NCBI GenBank assembly: GCA_900553305.1 | Contig: USDI01000014.1 | Coordinates: 1 to 22,227, forward strand | DNA from: an uncultured Lachnospiraceae bacterium | GTDB lineage: Bacteria; Bacillota; Clostridia; Lachnospirales; Lachnospiraceae | DNA: 22,227 bases | Reading direction: 5' to 3' | Shown here: piece by piece, positions 7,906 through 15,367 of the stretch | Layout of the letters: every line of letters begins with the position of its first letter | How positions within the stretch are numbered: the stretch's first letter is position 1 | Translations under genes and position numbers: made by a program | Notes under the pieces: generated by a model | The model's database searches: none | The model's input: the letters and a program-made list of their open reading frames with translations, nothing else | Told to the model about the DNA's origin: nothing

Positions 7906-9396
7906 ATGGATGAGAGTAGATATACAAATGATTATTATACAAACCAGACAAATCAAAACCACAATTCCGCTTCAGGAACACAGGGACAGAATTACTACCA
8001 GACATCTTCGACCAACTTTCAGCAGTCGCAGATGAATCATCAGCAGGCAAAGCCCGTAAAACAGAAAAAGCAATCCGGTGGATTTGGTAAAAAAGTATTA
8101 GCAGGTTTGTGTTGTGGACTGGTATTTGGTGTCTTTGCCGGAATTGGTTTTCAGGCAGTGGATGCAGCACATAGTGGAATTAACCGTGCCAAGAGTGCTT
8201 TTTCCGCAATGATAGGAAATTCCTCACAGGAAAGTACCGTAGCAGAGGCTTCCGGCACAGGAGATGGAGCATCGGATGCATTGCTTCCGGACAACAGTTC
8301 TGATGTGGCAGAAGCATCTTCCGGCAGCATTAAACAGACATTGGATAATCTGACACCGCAGACACAGACAGAGGCAGTTGTTACGGATGTCACCCAGGTG
8401 GTAAAAGCAGTGATGCCGTCCGTTGTATCTGTCAGCAATACTTATGTACAGCGTGGAACATTTTTCGGACAGGAATACAGCAGTGAAGCCGTAAGCTCCG
8501 GATCCGGTATTATCGTAGGTGAAAATGACAGTGAGCTGTTGATCGTTACGAACTATCATGTCGTAGAATCTGCGGATACCCTGTCCGTACAGTTTGTTGA
8601 TGAGGAACAGGTACAGGCACAGATCAAGGGTACCGATGCTGATAAGGATCTGGCGGTACTGGCTGTTCAGTTATCCGACATCAAGCAGGATACCCTGAAC
8701 CAGATTTCGATTGCAACATTAGGAAGCTCCGATGACCTAACAGTAGGTGAACCTGTCATCGCGATTGGTAACGCGTTGGGTTATGGTCAGTCCGTAACAA
8801 CCGGTGTTGTCAGTGCGTTGAATCGTCCGATCGCCGTTACTTCACAGCAGGATCAGACAGGGGATTCCCAGATTAATACCTTTATCCAGACGGATGCAGC
8901 AATTAACCCCGGTAACTCCGGTGGCGCATTACTGAATACCAAGGGTGAAGTGATTGGTATTAACTCTAATAAGATCGGTGGCAGCACTGTAGAAGGTATG
9001 GGTTATGCAATTCCGATTTCCGATGCAAAGCCGATTATTGAAGAACTGATGCAGAAGGAAACAAGACTGAAAGTGGATGAAGCCAATAAGGGTGTTCTCG
9101 GTATTACCGGTGTGAACGTAGAATCCCAGTATTCCGAAGTTTATGGTATTCCGATGGGCGTTTATATTTCTTCTGTAACTGATAATTCAGGAGCAGCCGC
9201 AGCAGGACTTGTCCGTGGTGATATTATTACCGCAATCAATGGTCAGACTGTAGAAACCATGGAGGCATTAAAGGAAGAGATGAACTATTATCAGGCCGGT
9301 GATACCGTAACTTTGACCATTATGCAGGGAAGCCCGACCGGATATCAGTCCAAGGATGTACAGGTTACTCTTGGAAAACAGATGACGAACCAGTAA
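7906..9396 (+). CDS. htrA: HtrA/DegP-family membrane-anchored serine protease
   Basis: This is a surface quality-control protease that would degrade misfolded exported proteins. The start at 7906 (MDESRYTNDYY, 496 residues) follows a near-perfect AAAGGAGG. An ATG at 7777 lies in the glmS terminator and is rejected. Residues 1-60 are Gln/Asn-rich and presumably cytoplasmic, one membrane helix lies at about 64-86, and a Ser/Glu-rich linker runs to about 160. The trypsin-like domain holds the triad H218 (TNYHVV), D248 (DKDLAVL) and S338 (NPGNSGGAL). A single PDZ domain covers about 395-490 (GVYISSVTDNSGAAAAGLVRGD). This one-helix, one-PDZ layout is the usual Gram-positive form. A TATACT at 7843-7848 could be a -10, but no convincing -35 pairs with it. 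A large terminator follows the gene. Confidence 0.95.
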   Translation: MDESRYTNDYYTNQTNQNHNSASGTQGQNYYQTSSTNFQQSQMNHQQAKPVKQKKQSGGFGKKVLAGLCCGLVFGVFAGIGFQAVDAAHSGINRAKSAFSAMIGNSSQESTVAEASGTGDGASDALLPDNSSDVAEASSGSIKQTLDNLTPQTQTEAVVTDVTQVVKAVMPSVVSVSNTYVQRGTFFGQEYSSEAVSSGSGIIVGENDSELLIVTNYHVVESADTLSVQFVDEEQVQAQIKGTDADKDLAVLAVQLSDIKQDTLNQISIATLGSSDDLTVGEPVIAIGNALGYGQSVTTGVVSALNRPIAVTSQQDQTGDSQINTFIQTDAAINPGNSGGALLNTKGEVIGINSNKIGGSTVEGMGYAIPISDAKPIIEELMQKETRLKVDEANKGVLGITGVNVESQYSEVYGIPMGVYISSVTDNSGAAAAGLVRGDIITAINGQTVETMEALKEEMNYYQAGDTVTLTIMQGSPTGYQSKDVQVTLGKQMTNQ

Positions 9397-9495
9397 AATT
9401 GGTAAAAGTGATTAAAGAGTTGTAATCCTGGAAAGAATAAATTGAAAATCTCCCTAAAAGTTTGAAACATTTGATAAAAGGAAATTACAACAGAA

Positions 9496-9545
9496 GGCCG
9501 TGGCGTGAGCAGGTGTATATGCACCGCTTGCGCCATGGTCTTTTT
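9496..9545 (+). terminator. Strong rho-independent terminator of htrA
   Basis: GGCCGTGGCGTGAGC pairs, with a few G-U pairs, to GCTTGCGCCATGGTC, and GGTG/CACC extends the stem around a short TATATG loop. That is about 19 pairs in all. Five T's follow at 9541-9545. Confidence 0.9.
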
Positions 9546-9560
9546 GTACGTTTATATTGG

Positions 9561-9792
9561 GCTGAGAAGAAGTGCAAAATACTTGTCCTTGTGCGGTACT
9601 CCGGATCAAGAAGTTCTAAACTATTTCGAAAAGGTTATTTAGATAGGACGCAAACGCATCAACGAGCCATCCGGGCTCGATTGCTGCTGGACTGGACATC
9701 CGTGTCCAATCCTTGCTGATTGTGTACGAAATAGTAGAACTTCTAAGATCCTGCGTCAGGCACAAGGCCATAGTATGTTTGCACTTATTAGC
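9561..9792. repeat. Long imperfect inverted repeat with two inner hairpins (MITE-like or structured RNA)
   Basis: The gene-free stretch 9397-9826 holds the htrA terminator and this element. Its left arm (9570-9628) and right arm (9727-9786) are mostly complementary. The best blocks are AAGTGCAAA, CCTTGTGC, GGATC, AGAAGTTCTA and CTATTTCG on the left, each with its reverse complement in order on the right. A weaker match continues outward to about 9561 and 9792. The ~98-base centre contains two compact hairpins: CGAGCC/GGCTCG around an ATCCG loop (9663-9679), and TGGACA/TGTCCA around a TCCG tetraloop (9693-9708). No credible gene lies inside; a short plus-strand ORF running through it ignores this structure. 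It may be a non-autonomous mobile repeat or a folded RNA. It sits between two convergent genes. Confidence 0.7.
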
Positions 9793-9826
9793 AAAGACAA
9801 CATAGCGAGTTCAAAATAGCCAAAGA

Positions 9827-10285
9827 TTATTTAAATACAATAGGCTCGTCGATATATTCAGTTTTGATAACAAGATAAGGATAGGAAGCGGTGTCGTTGA
9901 CCGGAGTTTCACTGTCGGGGGAAGGACCGAGGAGCGTGGTGTCAAAGTAAATGGCGTTTTCGGTGAGGTAGAGGTCATTTACGGTGATGCCGAAGCCACC
10001 GGTAGGCTGCTCGCCGTAGCCGATTCCGATGTAGAGAAAGCCATTGTCAGAATAGGTGATTTTGAAGGGATTGGGATGCTTTTCCTGAATGACCTTCTGC
10101 ATTTCCTCCGGAATGGCATCTTCGGACAGAACGGTGAAGTCCAGATTTTTAATCCGGGCAAGGGAATCCTTCTGGTGCTTGCCTGCACAGGCGGTCATAA
10201 ACAAAAGGACAAGCAGGCAGAGTACGGAAAGAAGCCTCGGAAGCATTTTATTTGGAAAGGAATGGAATAGAATTAAGTTTTTCAT
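9827..10285 (-). CDS. PrcB-domain lipoprotein
   Basis: This is a secreted lipoprotein of 152 residues. A hydrophobic signal (about 15-31) ends in a lipobox, FMTAC, so Cys33 would be lipidated. The mature part, about residues 68-152, resembles the PrcB C-terminal domain: NGFLYIGIGYGEQPTGG, then SYPYLVIKTEYIDEPIVFK at the end. PrcB is a lipoprotein subunit of a surface protease complex in Treponema; in Clostridia the family's role is not established. The start at 10285 follows GAGG at six bases. An internal Met (residue 14) has no such site. It is transcribed toward htrA, with the inverted-repeat element between them. The neighbourhood of a surface protease is suggestive but proves no link. Confidence 0.72.
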   Translation of the reverse strand: MKNLILFHSFPNKMLPRLLSVLCLLVLLFMTACAGKHQKDSLARIKNLDFTVLSEDAIPEEMQKVIQEKHPNPFKITYSDNGFLYIGIGYGEQPTGGFGITVNDLYLTENAIYFDTTLLGPSPDSETPVNDTASYPYLVIKTEYIDEPIVFK

Positions 10286-10346
10286 GGAAAACCTCGAAAT
10301 TAATATTAAGGAATTGGTTTATTTTATGTTTCGAGATCCCATGTTA

Positions 10347-10355
10347 TGATATAAT
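10347..10355 (+). promoter_or_regulatory. Extended -10 promoter for pyrC
   Basis: TGA-TATAAT at 10347-10355 is a perfect extended -10. The -35 position (10327-10332, TGTTTC) is poor, as is common for extended -10 promoters. The resulting leader is about 30 bases, too short for a PyrR-type attenuator. Confidence 0.6.
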
Positions 10356-10393
10356 GTAATGAACGTAAATGAAAAACGATGGAGAGGTATTAT

Positions 10394-11722
10394 ATGCTGA
10401 TAATTAAGAATGGTAAGATCATAGATCCTATAGAAGATGCGGTATATCCGGCCGATCTATATGTTAAGGATGGTGTAATTGCAAAGATGGTAAGAAGGAG
10501 TGAGAACACTTCAGATGAGAATTGCGGTTACGAGGAGAAAGAAAAGGAATGCGGTGATGTGGAGGAAGAAAGTGGATCCGAAGTCTTGGATGCAAAAGGA
10601 ATGTTGATTGCACCGGGGCTTGCGGATACACATGTGCATTTCCGGGATCCAGGATTTACATATAAAGAAGATATTCTGTCGGGAGCAGAGGCTGCGAAGA
10701 AAGGCGGTTATACACAAATTGTACTGATGGCGAATACGAAGCCATGCGTGGATCAGGTGGAAACTCTGCAATATGTTCTTCAAAAGGGTGCACAGACCGG
10801 AATCCATATTCACAGTTGTGCAAATGTGACTATGGGAATGACTGGAAAAGAGCTTGTGGATATGGAGCAGTTGAGTGAGGCAGGTGCGGTCGGATTTACG
10901 GATGACGGGGTTCCGATCCTGTCAGAAGAGATGGTCACAAAGGCGATGGAGCAGGCGGCTTTATGTCATAAGCCGATCAGCTTCCATGAAGAGGATCCGA
11001 AATATATTCAGAACAATGGAGTGAATGCCGGTAAGGCAGCAGCCTTTTATGAAATTGGTGGATCGAAGCGGGACGCAGAGATTACCATGATTGAGAGGGA
11101 TATCCGGCTGGCACTTCAGACGGGAGCAACGGTTGTAATCCAGCATATCAGCACGAAAGAGGGAGTGGAACTTGTCAGAAAGGGCAAGGCTGCAGGAGTG
11201 GATGTCCATGCGGAGGCAACCCCGCATCATTTTACCTTGACGGAGGATGCAGTCATTGCCAAGGGAACGCTTGCAAAAATGAATCCGCCGCTTCGTGAGG
11301 AGGAGGATCGGCAGGCGATTCTTGCGGGACTGCAGGATGGAACGATTGATCTGATTGCAACCGATCATGCGCCGCACAGCAAAGAAGAAAAGGAAAAGCC
11401 GATTACCGAAGCCCCCAGTGGAATTATTGGTCTGGAAACAGCACTGTCCCTGGGAATCCGGGAACTGGTGCAGAAAGGAAAACTTACCTATCCGCAGTTG
11501 ATACAGAGGATGAGCACGGCACCCTGTGCATTGTATGGCTTACAGGGAGGAACGTTGGAGGAAGGAAAACCAGCAGATCTGGTGATTTTTGATCCGGAAG
11601 AAACCTGGAAGGTTCAGGATTTTGCATCGAAGTCTGCGAATTCTCCATTTATTGGGGAGGAGCTTCCGGGAGTGGTACATGCGACGATCTGTGACGGGCA
11701 GATCGTATACCAGAGGTCATAA
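10394..11722 (+). CDS. pyrC: Dihydroorotase
   Basis: PyrC closes carbamoyl-aspartate to dihydroorotate, the third step of pyrimidine synthesis. The start at 10394 (MLIIKNGKIIDP, 442 residues) follows GGAGAGG at six bases. The ATG at 10379 would place that site inside the gene. Zinc-site motifs of the metal-dependent amidohydrolase fold are visible: DTHVHFRDPG (H80, H82), GAVGFTDDG, ISFHEED, VVIQHIST and IATDHAPHSKEE. The C-terminus (GKPADLVIFDPEETW) is the usual closing beta-sandwich. Residues about 36-63 form an acidic, Cys-containing insertion (EKEKECGDVEEESGSE) between the small N-terminal beta-domain and the barrel, longer than is typical. It heads a run with pyrK and pyrD, with a 127-base gap before pyrK. 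A hydantoinase is the main alternative, but the context favours dihydroorotase. Confidence 0.93.
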   Translation: MLIIKNGKIIDPIEDAVYPADLYVKDGVIAKMVRRSENTSDENCGYEEKEKECGDVEEESGSEVLDAKGMLIAPGLADTHVHFRDPGFTYKEDILSGAEAAKKGGYTQIVLMANTKPCVDQVETLQYVLQKGAQTGIHIHSCANVTMGMTGKELVDMEQLSEAGAVGFTDDGVPILSEEMVTKAMEQAALCHKPISFHEEDPKYIQNNGVNAGKAAAFYEIGGSKRDAEITMIERDIRLALQTGATVVIQHISTKEGVELVRKGKAAGVDVHAEATPHHFTLTEDAVIAKGTLAKMNPPLREEEDRQAILAGLQDGTIDLIATDHAPHSKEEKEKPITEAPSGIIGLETALSLGIRELVQKGKLTYPQLIQRMSTAPCALYGLQGGTLEEGKPADLVIFDPEETWKVQDFASKSANSPFIGEELPGVVHATICDGQIVYQRS

Positions 11723-11836
11723 GAGTTTGGCTCATATGCATGGCAACAGAAAGCAATTTTGCATGGATTTGAACTGTTATACAAAATATAAGGAAAGGAA
11801 ACATTCATCCGATTTCACCGTGCAGGTGATCAGGGA

Positions 11837-11857
11837 ATGAAAAGCAATTATGAGTAA
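11837..11857 (+). CDS. Possible six-codon leader ORF overlapping the pyrK start
   Basis: ATG at 11837 opens MKSNYE and ends in TAA at 11855-11857, overlapping the pyrK start codon (11850). The only plausible ribosome-binding sequences (GCAGGTG, AGGG) sit 14 or more bases before the pyrK ATG, so they suit this short frame at least as well. It could couple translation into pyrK, or be chance. Confidence 0.22.
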   Translation: MKSNYE

Positions 11858-12650
11858 AAAAGCAAAACAAACAGCGATTGTGCTTTCTCAGCAGAAGCTG
11901 GCAGAGGGAATTTATGATCTGTGGCTTGCAACGGAGCTTGCGAAGGAAGCAGGTGCCGGTCAGTTTATCGGAGTTTATCCGAAAAATGCCGCAACCCTTC
12001 TCCCGCGTCCGATCAGTATTTGTGAGGTCAATGAGGACAAGACGGCACTGCGTCTGGTATACCGGGTTGCAGGAAAGGGCACGAAGGAGTTTTCGTCTTT
12101 GGAAAAGGGAGATACGGTAGAGATTCTTGGAATTTTGGGAAATGGATACAAAGTTTCCGAGCTTCTTGCAAAGAATCCGGAATTTACGGAAATTACCCTG
12201 TATGGTGGAGGAATCGGGATTCCGCCGATGCTGCAGCTTGCCAAGGAGCTTGCAGCTGCAGGAAAGAAGCCATCTGTCTTTATCGGATACCGTGACAGTA
12301 ATCTGTTCCTGAAAGAGGATTTTGAAAAATACAGCACGGTTTATGTGGCAACCGAGGATGGAAGTGTCGGAACGAAGGGCAATGTCCTCACGGCATTAAA
12401 AGAAAACGGTGTGCAGCCGTCCGTAATGATGGCGTGCGGCCCGATGATGATGCTCCGGGCCATCAAACAGGAGGCTTCGGAAAGAGCTATTCCGGCATAT
12501 ATTTCACTGGAAGAGCATATGGCTTGTGGAATTGGAGCCTGTCTTGGATGTGTGTGCAAGACAACGAAGAAAGACGAGCATTCACAGGTTCATAATGCAA
12601 GAATCTGCACGGAAGGACCTGTATTTCTGGCTGAGGAGGTTGAGATCTGA
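11850..12650 (+). CDS. pyrK: Dihydroorotate dehydrogenase B electron-transfer subunit
   Basis: PyrK carries electrons from the PyrD FMN through its own [2Fe-2S] cluster and FAD to NAD+. The 266 residues hold a ferredoxin-reductase-like FAD domain (LLPRPISICE, about 50-59), an NAD-binding domain (TLYGGGIGIPPMLQLAKEL; MACGPMMMLRA) and a C-terminal cluster motif with C226, C231, C234 and C253 (CGIGACLGC then RICTEGPVF). The spacing matches known PyrK proteins. An in-frame stop at 11838 limits the start to 11850, although its ribosome-binding site is distant. The stop TGA overlaps the pyrD ATG by one base (TGATG), which fits an obligate two-subunit enzyme made in equal amounts. Together with PyrD it forms the NAD-linked type 1B dihydroorotate dehydrogenase. 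Confidence 0.96.
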   Translation: MSKKAKQTAIVLSQQKLAEGIYDLWLATELAKEAGAGQFIGVYPKNAATLLPRPISICEVNEDKTALRLVYRVAGKGTKEFSSLEKGDTVEILGILGNGYKVSELLAKNPEFTEITLYGGGIGIPPMLQLAKELAAAGKKPSVFIGYRDSNLFLKEDFEKYSTVYVATEDGSVGTKGNVLTALKENGVQPSVMMACGPMMMLRAIKQEASERAIPAYISLEEHMACGIGACLGCVCKTTKKDEHSQVHNARICTEGPVFLAEEVEI

Positions 12651-13552
12651 TGAATACAAGTGTAACAATCGCAGGAGTAACCTTTAAAAATCCGGTGATG
12701 ACTGCATCGGGAACGTTTGGCTCCGGTATGGAATATGGGGATTTCGTAGATCTGAACCGTCTGGGAGCTGTTGTGACAAAGGGCGTTGCCAATGTACCGT
12801 GGCCGGGCAATCCGACGCCGCGCGTAACGGAGGTTTACGGTGGAATGCTGAATGCCATCGGATTACAGAATCCGGGAATTGATGTGTTTTTAAAGCGGGA
12901 TATTCCCTTTTTACAGCAGTATGATACGAAGATTATCGTGAATGTCTGTGGAAAAACCGTGGAAGATTATCTGGAGGTTGTGGAAAAGTTAAATGACAGT
13001 GCGGCAGATATGCTGGAAATCAATGTGTCCTGTCCGAATGTCAAGGAGGGGGCCATTGCCTTTGGACAGAAGGCAGACTGCCTGTTTGATATTACTTCCA
13101 AGATTAAAAACGTGGCAAAGAAGCCGATTATTATGAAGCTGAGTCCGAATGTAACGGATATTACCGAGATGGCAAAGGCAGCAGAGGCAGCAGGCGCAGA
13201 TGCCATTTCCCTGATCAACACGATCACAGGTATGAAGATTGACATTCACAGGAGAACTTTTGCACTGGCGAACAAGACAGGAGGCATGTCCGGTCCTGCA
13301 ATCAAGCCGGTTGCAGTGCGTATGGTTTATCAGGCTTCCCATGCAGTCAAAATCCCGGTGATTGGTATGGGCGGCATTGCAACAGCAGAAGATGCGATCG
13401 AGTTCCTGCTTGCCGGAGCGACAGCCGTTTCTGTTGGTGCTGTGAACTTTATGAATCCGTATGCAACCGTTGAGATTGTAGATGGAATTGAGCAATATAT
13501 GACAAAGTATGGTGTAGAAGATGTTCAGGAGCTGATTGGTGCTGTGGATTGA
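12650..13552 (+). CDS. pyrD: Dihydroorotate dehydrogenase B catalytic subunit (type 1B)
   Basis: PyrD oxidises dihydroorotate to orotate with FMN in the cytoplasm, passing electrons to PyrK. The 300-residue TIM-barrel protein shows NPVMTASGTFGSG (14-26), the substrate loop NAIGLQNPGID (68-78), NVSCPNVKEG (125-134) with catalytic Cys128 (Cys rather than Ser marks the class 1 enzymes), MKLSPNVTDI, INTITGMKID, SGPAIKPVAVRMVYQ and the phosphate-binding IPVIGMGGIATAEDAIEFLLAGA. The presence of pyrK immediately upstream identifies type 1B. No terminator with a T-run follows directly. The next structure downstream is the inverted repeat before the sporulation gene. pyrB, pyrE and pyrF are not in this window. 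Confidence 0.97.
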   Translation: MNTSVTIAGVTFKNPVMTASGTFGSGMEYGDFVDLNRLGAVVTKGVANVPWPGNPTPRVTEVYGGMLNAIGLQNPGIDVFLKRDIPFLQQYDTKIIVNVCGKTVEDYLEVVEKLNDSAADMLEINVSCPNVKEGAIAFGQKADCLFDITSKIKNVAKKPIIMKLSPNVTDITEMAKAAEAAGADAISLINTITGMKIDIHRRTFALANKTGGMSGPAIKPVAVRMVYQASHAVKIPVIGMGGIATAEDAIEFLLAGATAVSVGAVNFMNPYATVEIVDGIEQYMTKYGVEDVQELIGAVD

Positions 13553-13621
13553 GAGACTTTCAAGGATTGGAACAGACATATTGATGCAATTTGCATAGCT
13601 TTGAATAGTTATGAATTTTGT

Positions 13622-13650
13622 GAATAAACAACCCTCCGTAGGAATACAAT
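13622..13650 (+). promoter_or_regulatory. Candidate sigma-E (mother-cell sporulation) promoter
   Basis: GAATAAA at 13622-13628 and AATACAAT at 13643-13650 lie 14 bases apart. The B. subtilis sigma-E consensus is KMATATT, 14-15 bases, CATACAMT, so five of seven and seven of eight positions agree. Transcription would start near 13657. The gene downstream is a SipL-type coat-assembly gene, a sigma-E-dependent class, which supports the call. Confidence 0.5.
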
Positions 13651-13673
13651 GTGAATAAGTAAACCTACGGAGG
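13633..13673 (+). promoter_or_regulatory. Inverted repeat hiding the sipL ribosome-binding site
   Basis: CCTCCGTAGG (13633-13642) is the exact reverse complement of CCTACGGAGG (13664-13673), with a 21-base loop. The right arm contains the GGAGG of the next gene, seven bases before its ATG, and is followed by TATTTTT. In a transcript that reads in from pyrD the stem would cover the ribosome-binding site and might also act as a weak terminator. Confidence 0.7.
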
Positions 13674-13680
13674 TATTTTT

Positions 13681-15237
13681 ATGGAGCTTCAAAAGCGTTC
13701 CTTACATATGGAAACACCCGGGCTTCATGCGTCGAAGCAGGTTGTGCTGGAAGACAATGTGATCATTCCGGACACCAATAAAGATGCGGATAAACTTCTT
13801 TTGGATAGAGGAAAAATTACGATAGAGGAGGTCAACTCTTTTGAAGATGCAGTAACTGTTAAGGGAAAACTGCATTTCCGGGTATTGTATCTGACAGAAG
13901 GGAACCGGGACGGAATTCCGGTTTCCCAGATGGAGGGCAGCATTCCATTTGAAGAAAAGCTGCAGATGGAAGGACTTCGTGCAGGAGAGCATGTACATGT
14001 AAAGGCAGTTTTGGAGGAGCTTGGCACTTCGCTGATTAATTCAAGAAAGCTCAGTGTACGGGTGATTATCGTTTTTCATGCAACGCGTGAAGAAATGATG
14101 GAAGAGGACATTCCGGTTGCTTTATCGGGTGACGAACAGGTGGAATACCGTCGCAGATCTGTGGAAATAGCAACGCTTGCGATGAAGAATCAGGATATTT
14201 TCCCGATTAAGGAAGAAATTGAAATTCCGGGAAGCTTTCCGAATATCAGGAGTCTGGTATATTGGGATGCAGAGCCGGTGAATCTGGATTTCCGGATACT
14301 GGATGATAAAATTGCAGTGCAGGGGGAATTGAAGGTGTTCTGCATGTATGCAGGAGACGGAGAAAAGGAGGAGCTTTATCATTACGAGACAGCGGTGCCT
14401 TTTTCCGGAAGTGTGGAGTGTCCCGGCTGCCGTGAGGGAATGATCCCGGTGATCGAATATGAAGTAGAAAATTGTGAGTTGTCCATCCGGCCGGATTATG
14501 ACGGTGAAGAGAGGATTCTTTTTGCAGATTTGGGAATCCGGATATTCTATTGCATTTACGAAGAAGAAAATGTGGAGATGATCGGGGATGTGTATGGGGT
14601 ATCCAACGAGGTAGAGGAAAGCAGTAAGCCCATTACTTTCCGAAGACTCTTAACGAGAGCAAATGGAAAATGCAAGGTGTCCGAACACTTTAAGGCAGGT
14701 CAGGAAGGTGCCAGCATTTACCGGGTGATTCATACAGCAGGAGATCTGATTTTAGAAGAGCAGGAAGAAACAGAGAATGGAATCCGGCTTAGCGGTCAGA
14801 TCCAACTGCGGATTCTGTATGAAGACAGTAACGAGGATAAGCGATTCGGAGTGATCCGCGGGGAAGTTCCGTTTGAGTATCTTTTAGAGGCAGAAGGAAT
14901 GATGCCGGGAACGATCAGCTTCGTGCAGCCGCAGATGGAGCAGATTGCCGTATCGGTGATTGATACGGACGAAGTGGATGTAAAATGCGTGATCTTATTC
15001 CGCGGGGATCTTTTTGCAACCTGGGAGGAACAGGTGGCAGAGCAGATTACGCTTTCTCCGCTGGATTTGGAGAAGCAGTCGGCGCTTCCGGGAATCGCGG
15101 TCTACCGGATGAAGGACGGAGAGAGTCTGTGGGATATCGGAAAGCGGTATTATGTTCCGATCGAAACCCTGATGCAGACGAATAACCTGACCTCGCAGGA
15201 GGTCCGCCCGGGGGAGAAAATTCTGATTGTGAAATAA
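13681..15237 (+). CDS. sipL: SPOCS/LysM spore-coat assembly protein, SipL-like
   Basis: This 518-residue protein has the layout of Clostridioides difficile SipL: a long N-terminal part built of SPOCS (DUF3794) modules and one C-terminal LysM domain. SPOCS-like beta-rich segments recur at about 20-150, 165-300 and 320-455; the first begins with VVLEDNVIIPDTNKDADKLL, and phrases such as VKGKLHFRVLYLTEG and LSGQIQLRILYEDSN mark equivalent strands. LysM covers about 471-518 (YRMKDGESLWDIGKRY ... VRPGEKILIV). SipL binds the coat ATPase SpoIVA through LysM and is needed to encase the forespore. Other SPOCS/LysM proteins exist, so orthology is likely rather than proven. The gene is monocistronic by appearance, with a sigma-E-like promoter and hairpin upstream and a terminator downstream. 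It shows the cell is, or descends from, a spore-former. Confidence 0.85.
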   Translation: MELQKRSLHMETPGLHASKQVVLEDNVIIPDTNKDADKLLLDRGKITIEEVNSFEDAVTVKGKLHFRVLYLTEGNRDGIPVSQMEGSIPFEEKLQMEGLRAGEHVHVKAVLEELGTSLINSRKLSVRVIIVFHATREEMMEEDIPVALSGDEQVEYRRRSVEIATLAMKNQDIFPIKEEIEIPGSFPNIRSLVYWDAEPVNLDFRILDDKIAVQGELKVFCMYAGDGEKEELYHYETAVPFSGSVECPGCREGMIPVIEYEVENCELSIRPDYDGEERILFADLGIRIFYCIYEEENVEMIGDVYGVSNEVEESSKPITFRRLLTRANGKCKVSEHFKAGQEGASIYRVIHTAGDLILEEQEETENGIRLSGQIQLRILYEDSNEDKRFGVIRGEVPFEYLLEAEGMMPGTISFVQPQMEQIAVSVIDTDEVDVKCVILFRGDLFATWEEQVAEQITLSPLDLEKQSALPGIAVYRMKDGESLWDIGKRYYVPIETLMQTNNLTSQEVRPGEKILIVK

Positions 15238-15248
15238 TGCTTGAAAGA

Positions 15249-15296
15249 GTAACCTCTGATTTTAATATATTTTTGAAATCAGGGGTTTACTTTTTG
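15249..15296 (+). terminator. Rho-independent terminator of sipL
   Basis: GTAACCTCTGATTT (15249-15262) pairs with AAATCAGGGGTTTAC (15276-15290) with one bulge and one G-U pair. TTTTT follows at 15291-15295. Confidence 0.88.
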
Positions 15297-15367
15297 TCCC
15301 ATCTGGCCGATGATATAGGTGAGATAAGTATTAGTATCTTTATTTTGAAACCAGGGAGGGACTTTCA

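Noticed and set aside
9462..9719. 85-codon plus-strand ORF
   Set aside because: It runs through the htrA terminator and the inverted-repeat element, has no ribosome-binding site and no protein-like composition.
10356..10393. PyrR attenuator or other riboswitch upstream of pyrC
   Set aside because: The predicted leader is only about 30 bases and shows no anti-terminator/terminator pair.
12989..13579. 196-codon minus-strand ORF
   Set aside because: Antisense shadow of pyrD; Cys/His-rich composition typical of a complement frame.
13584..13596. Palindrome ATGCAATTTGCAT after pyrD
   Set aside because: Six-base arms in AT-rich spacer are too short to call an operator without conservation data.
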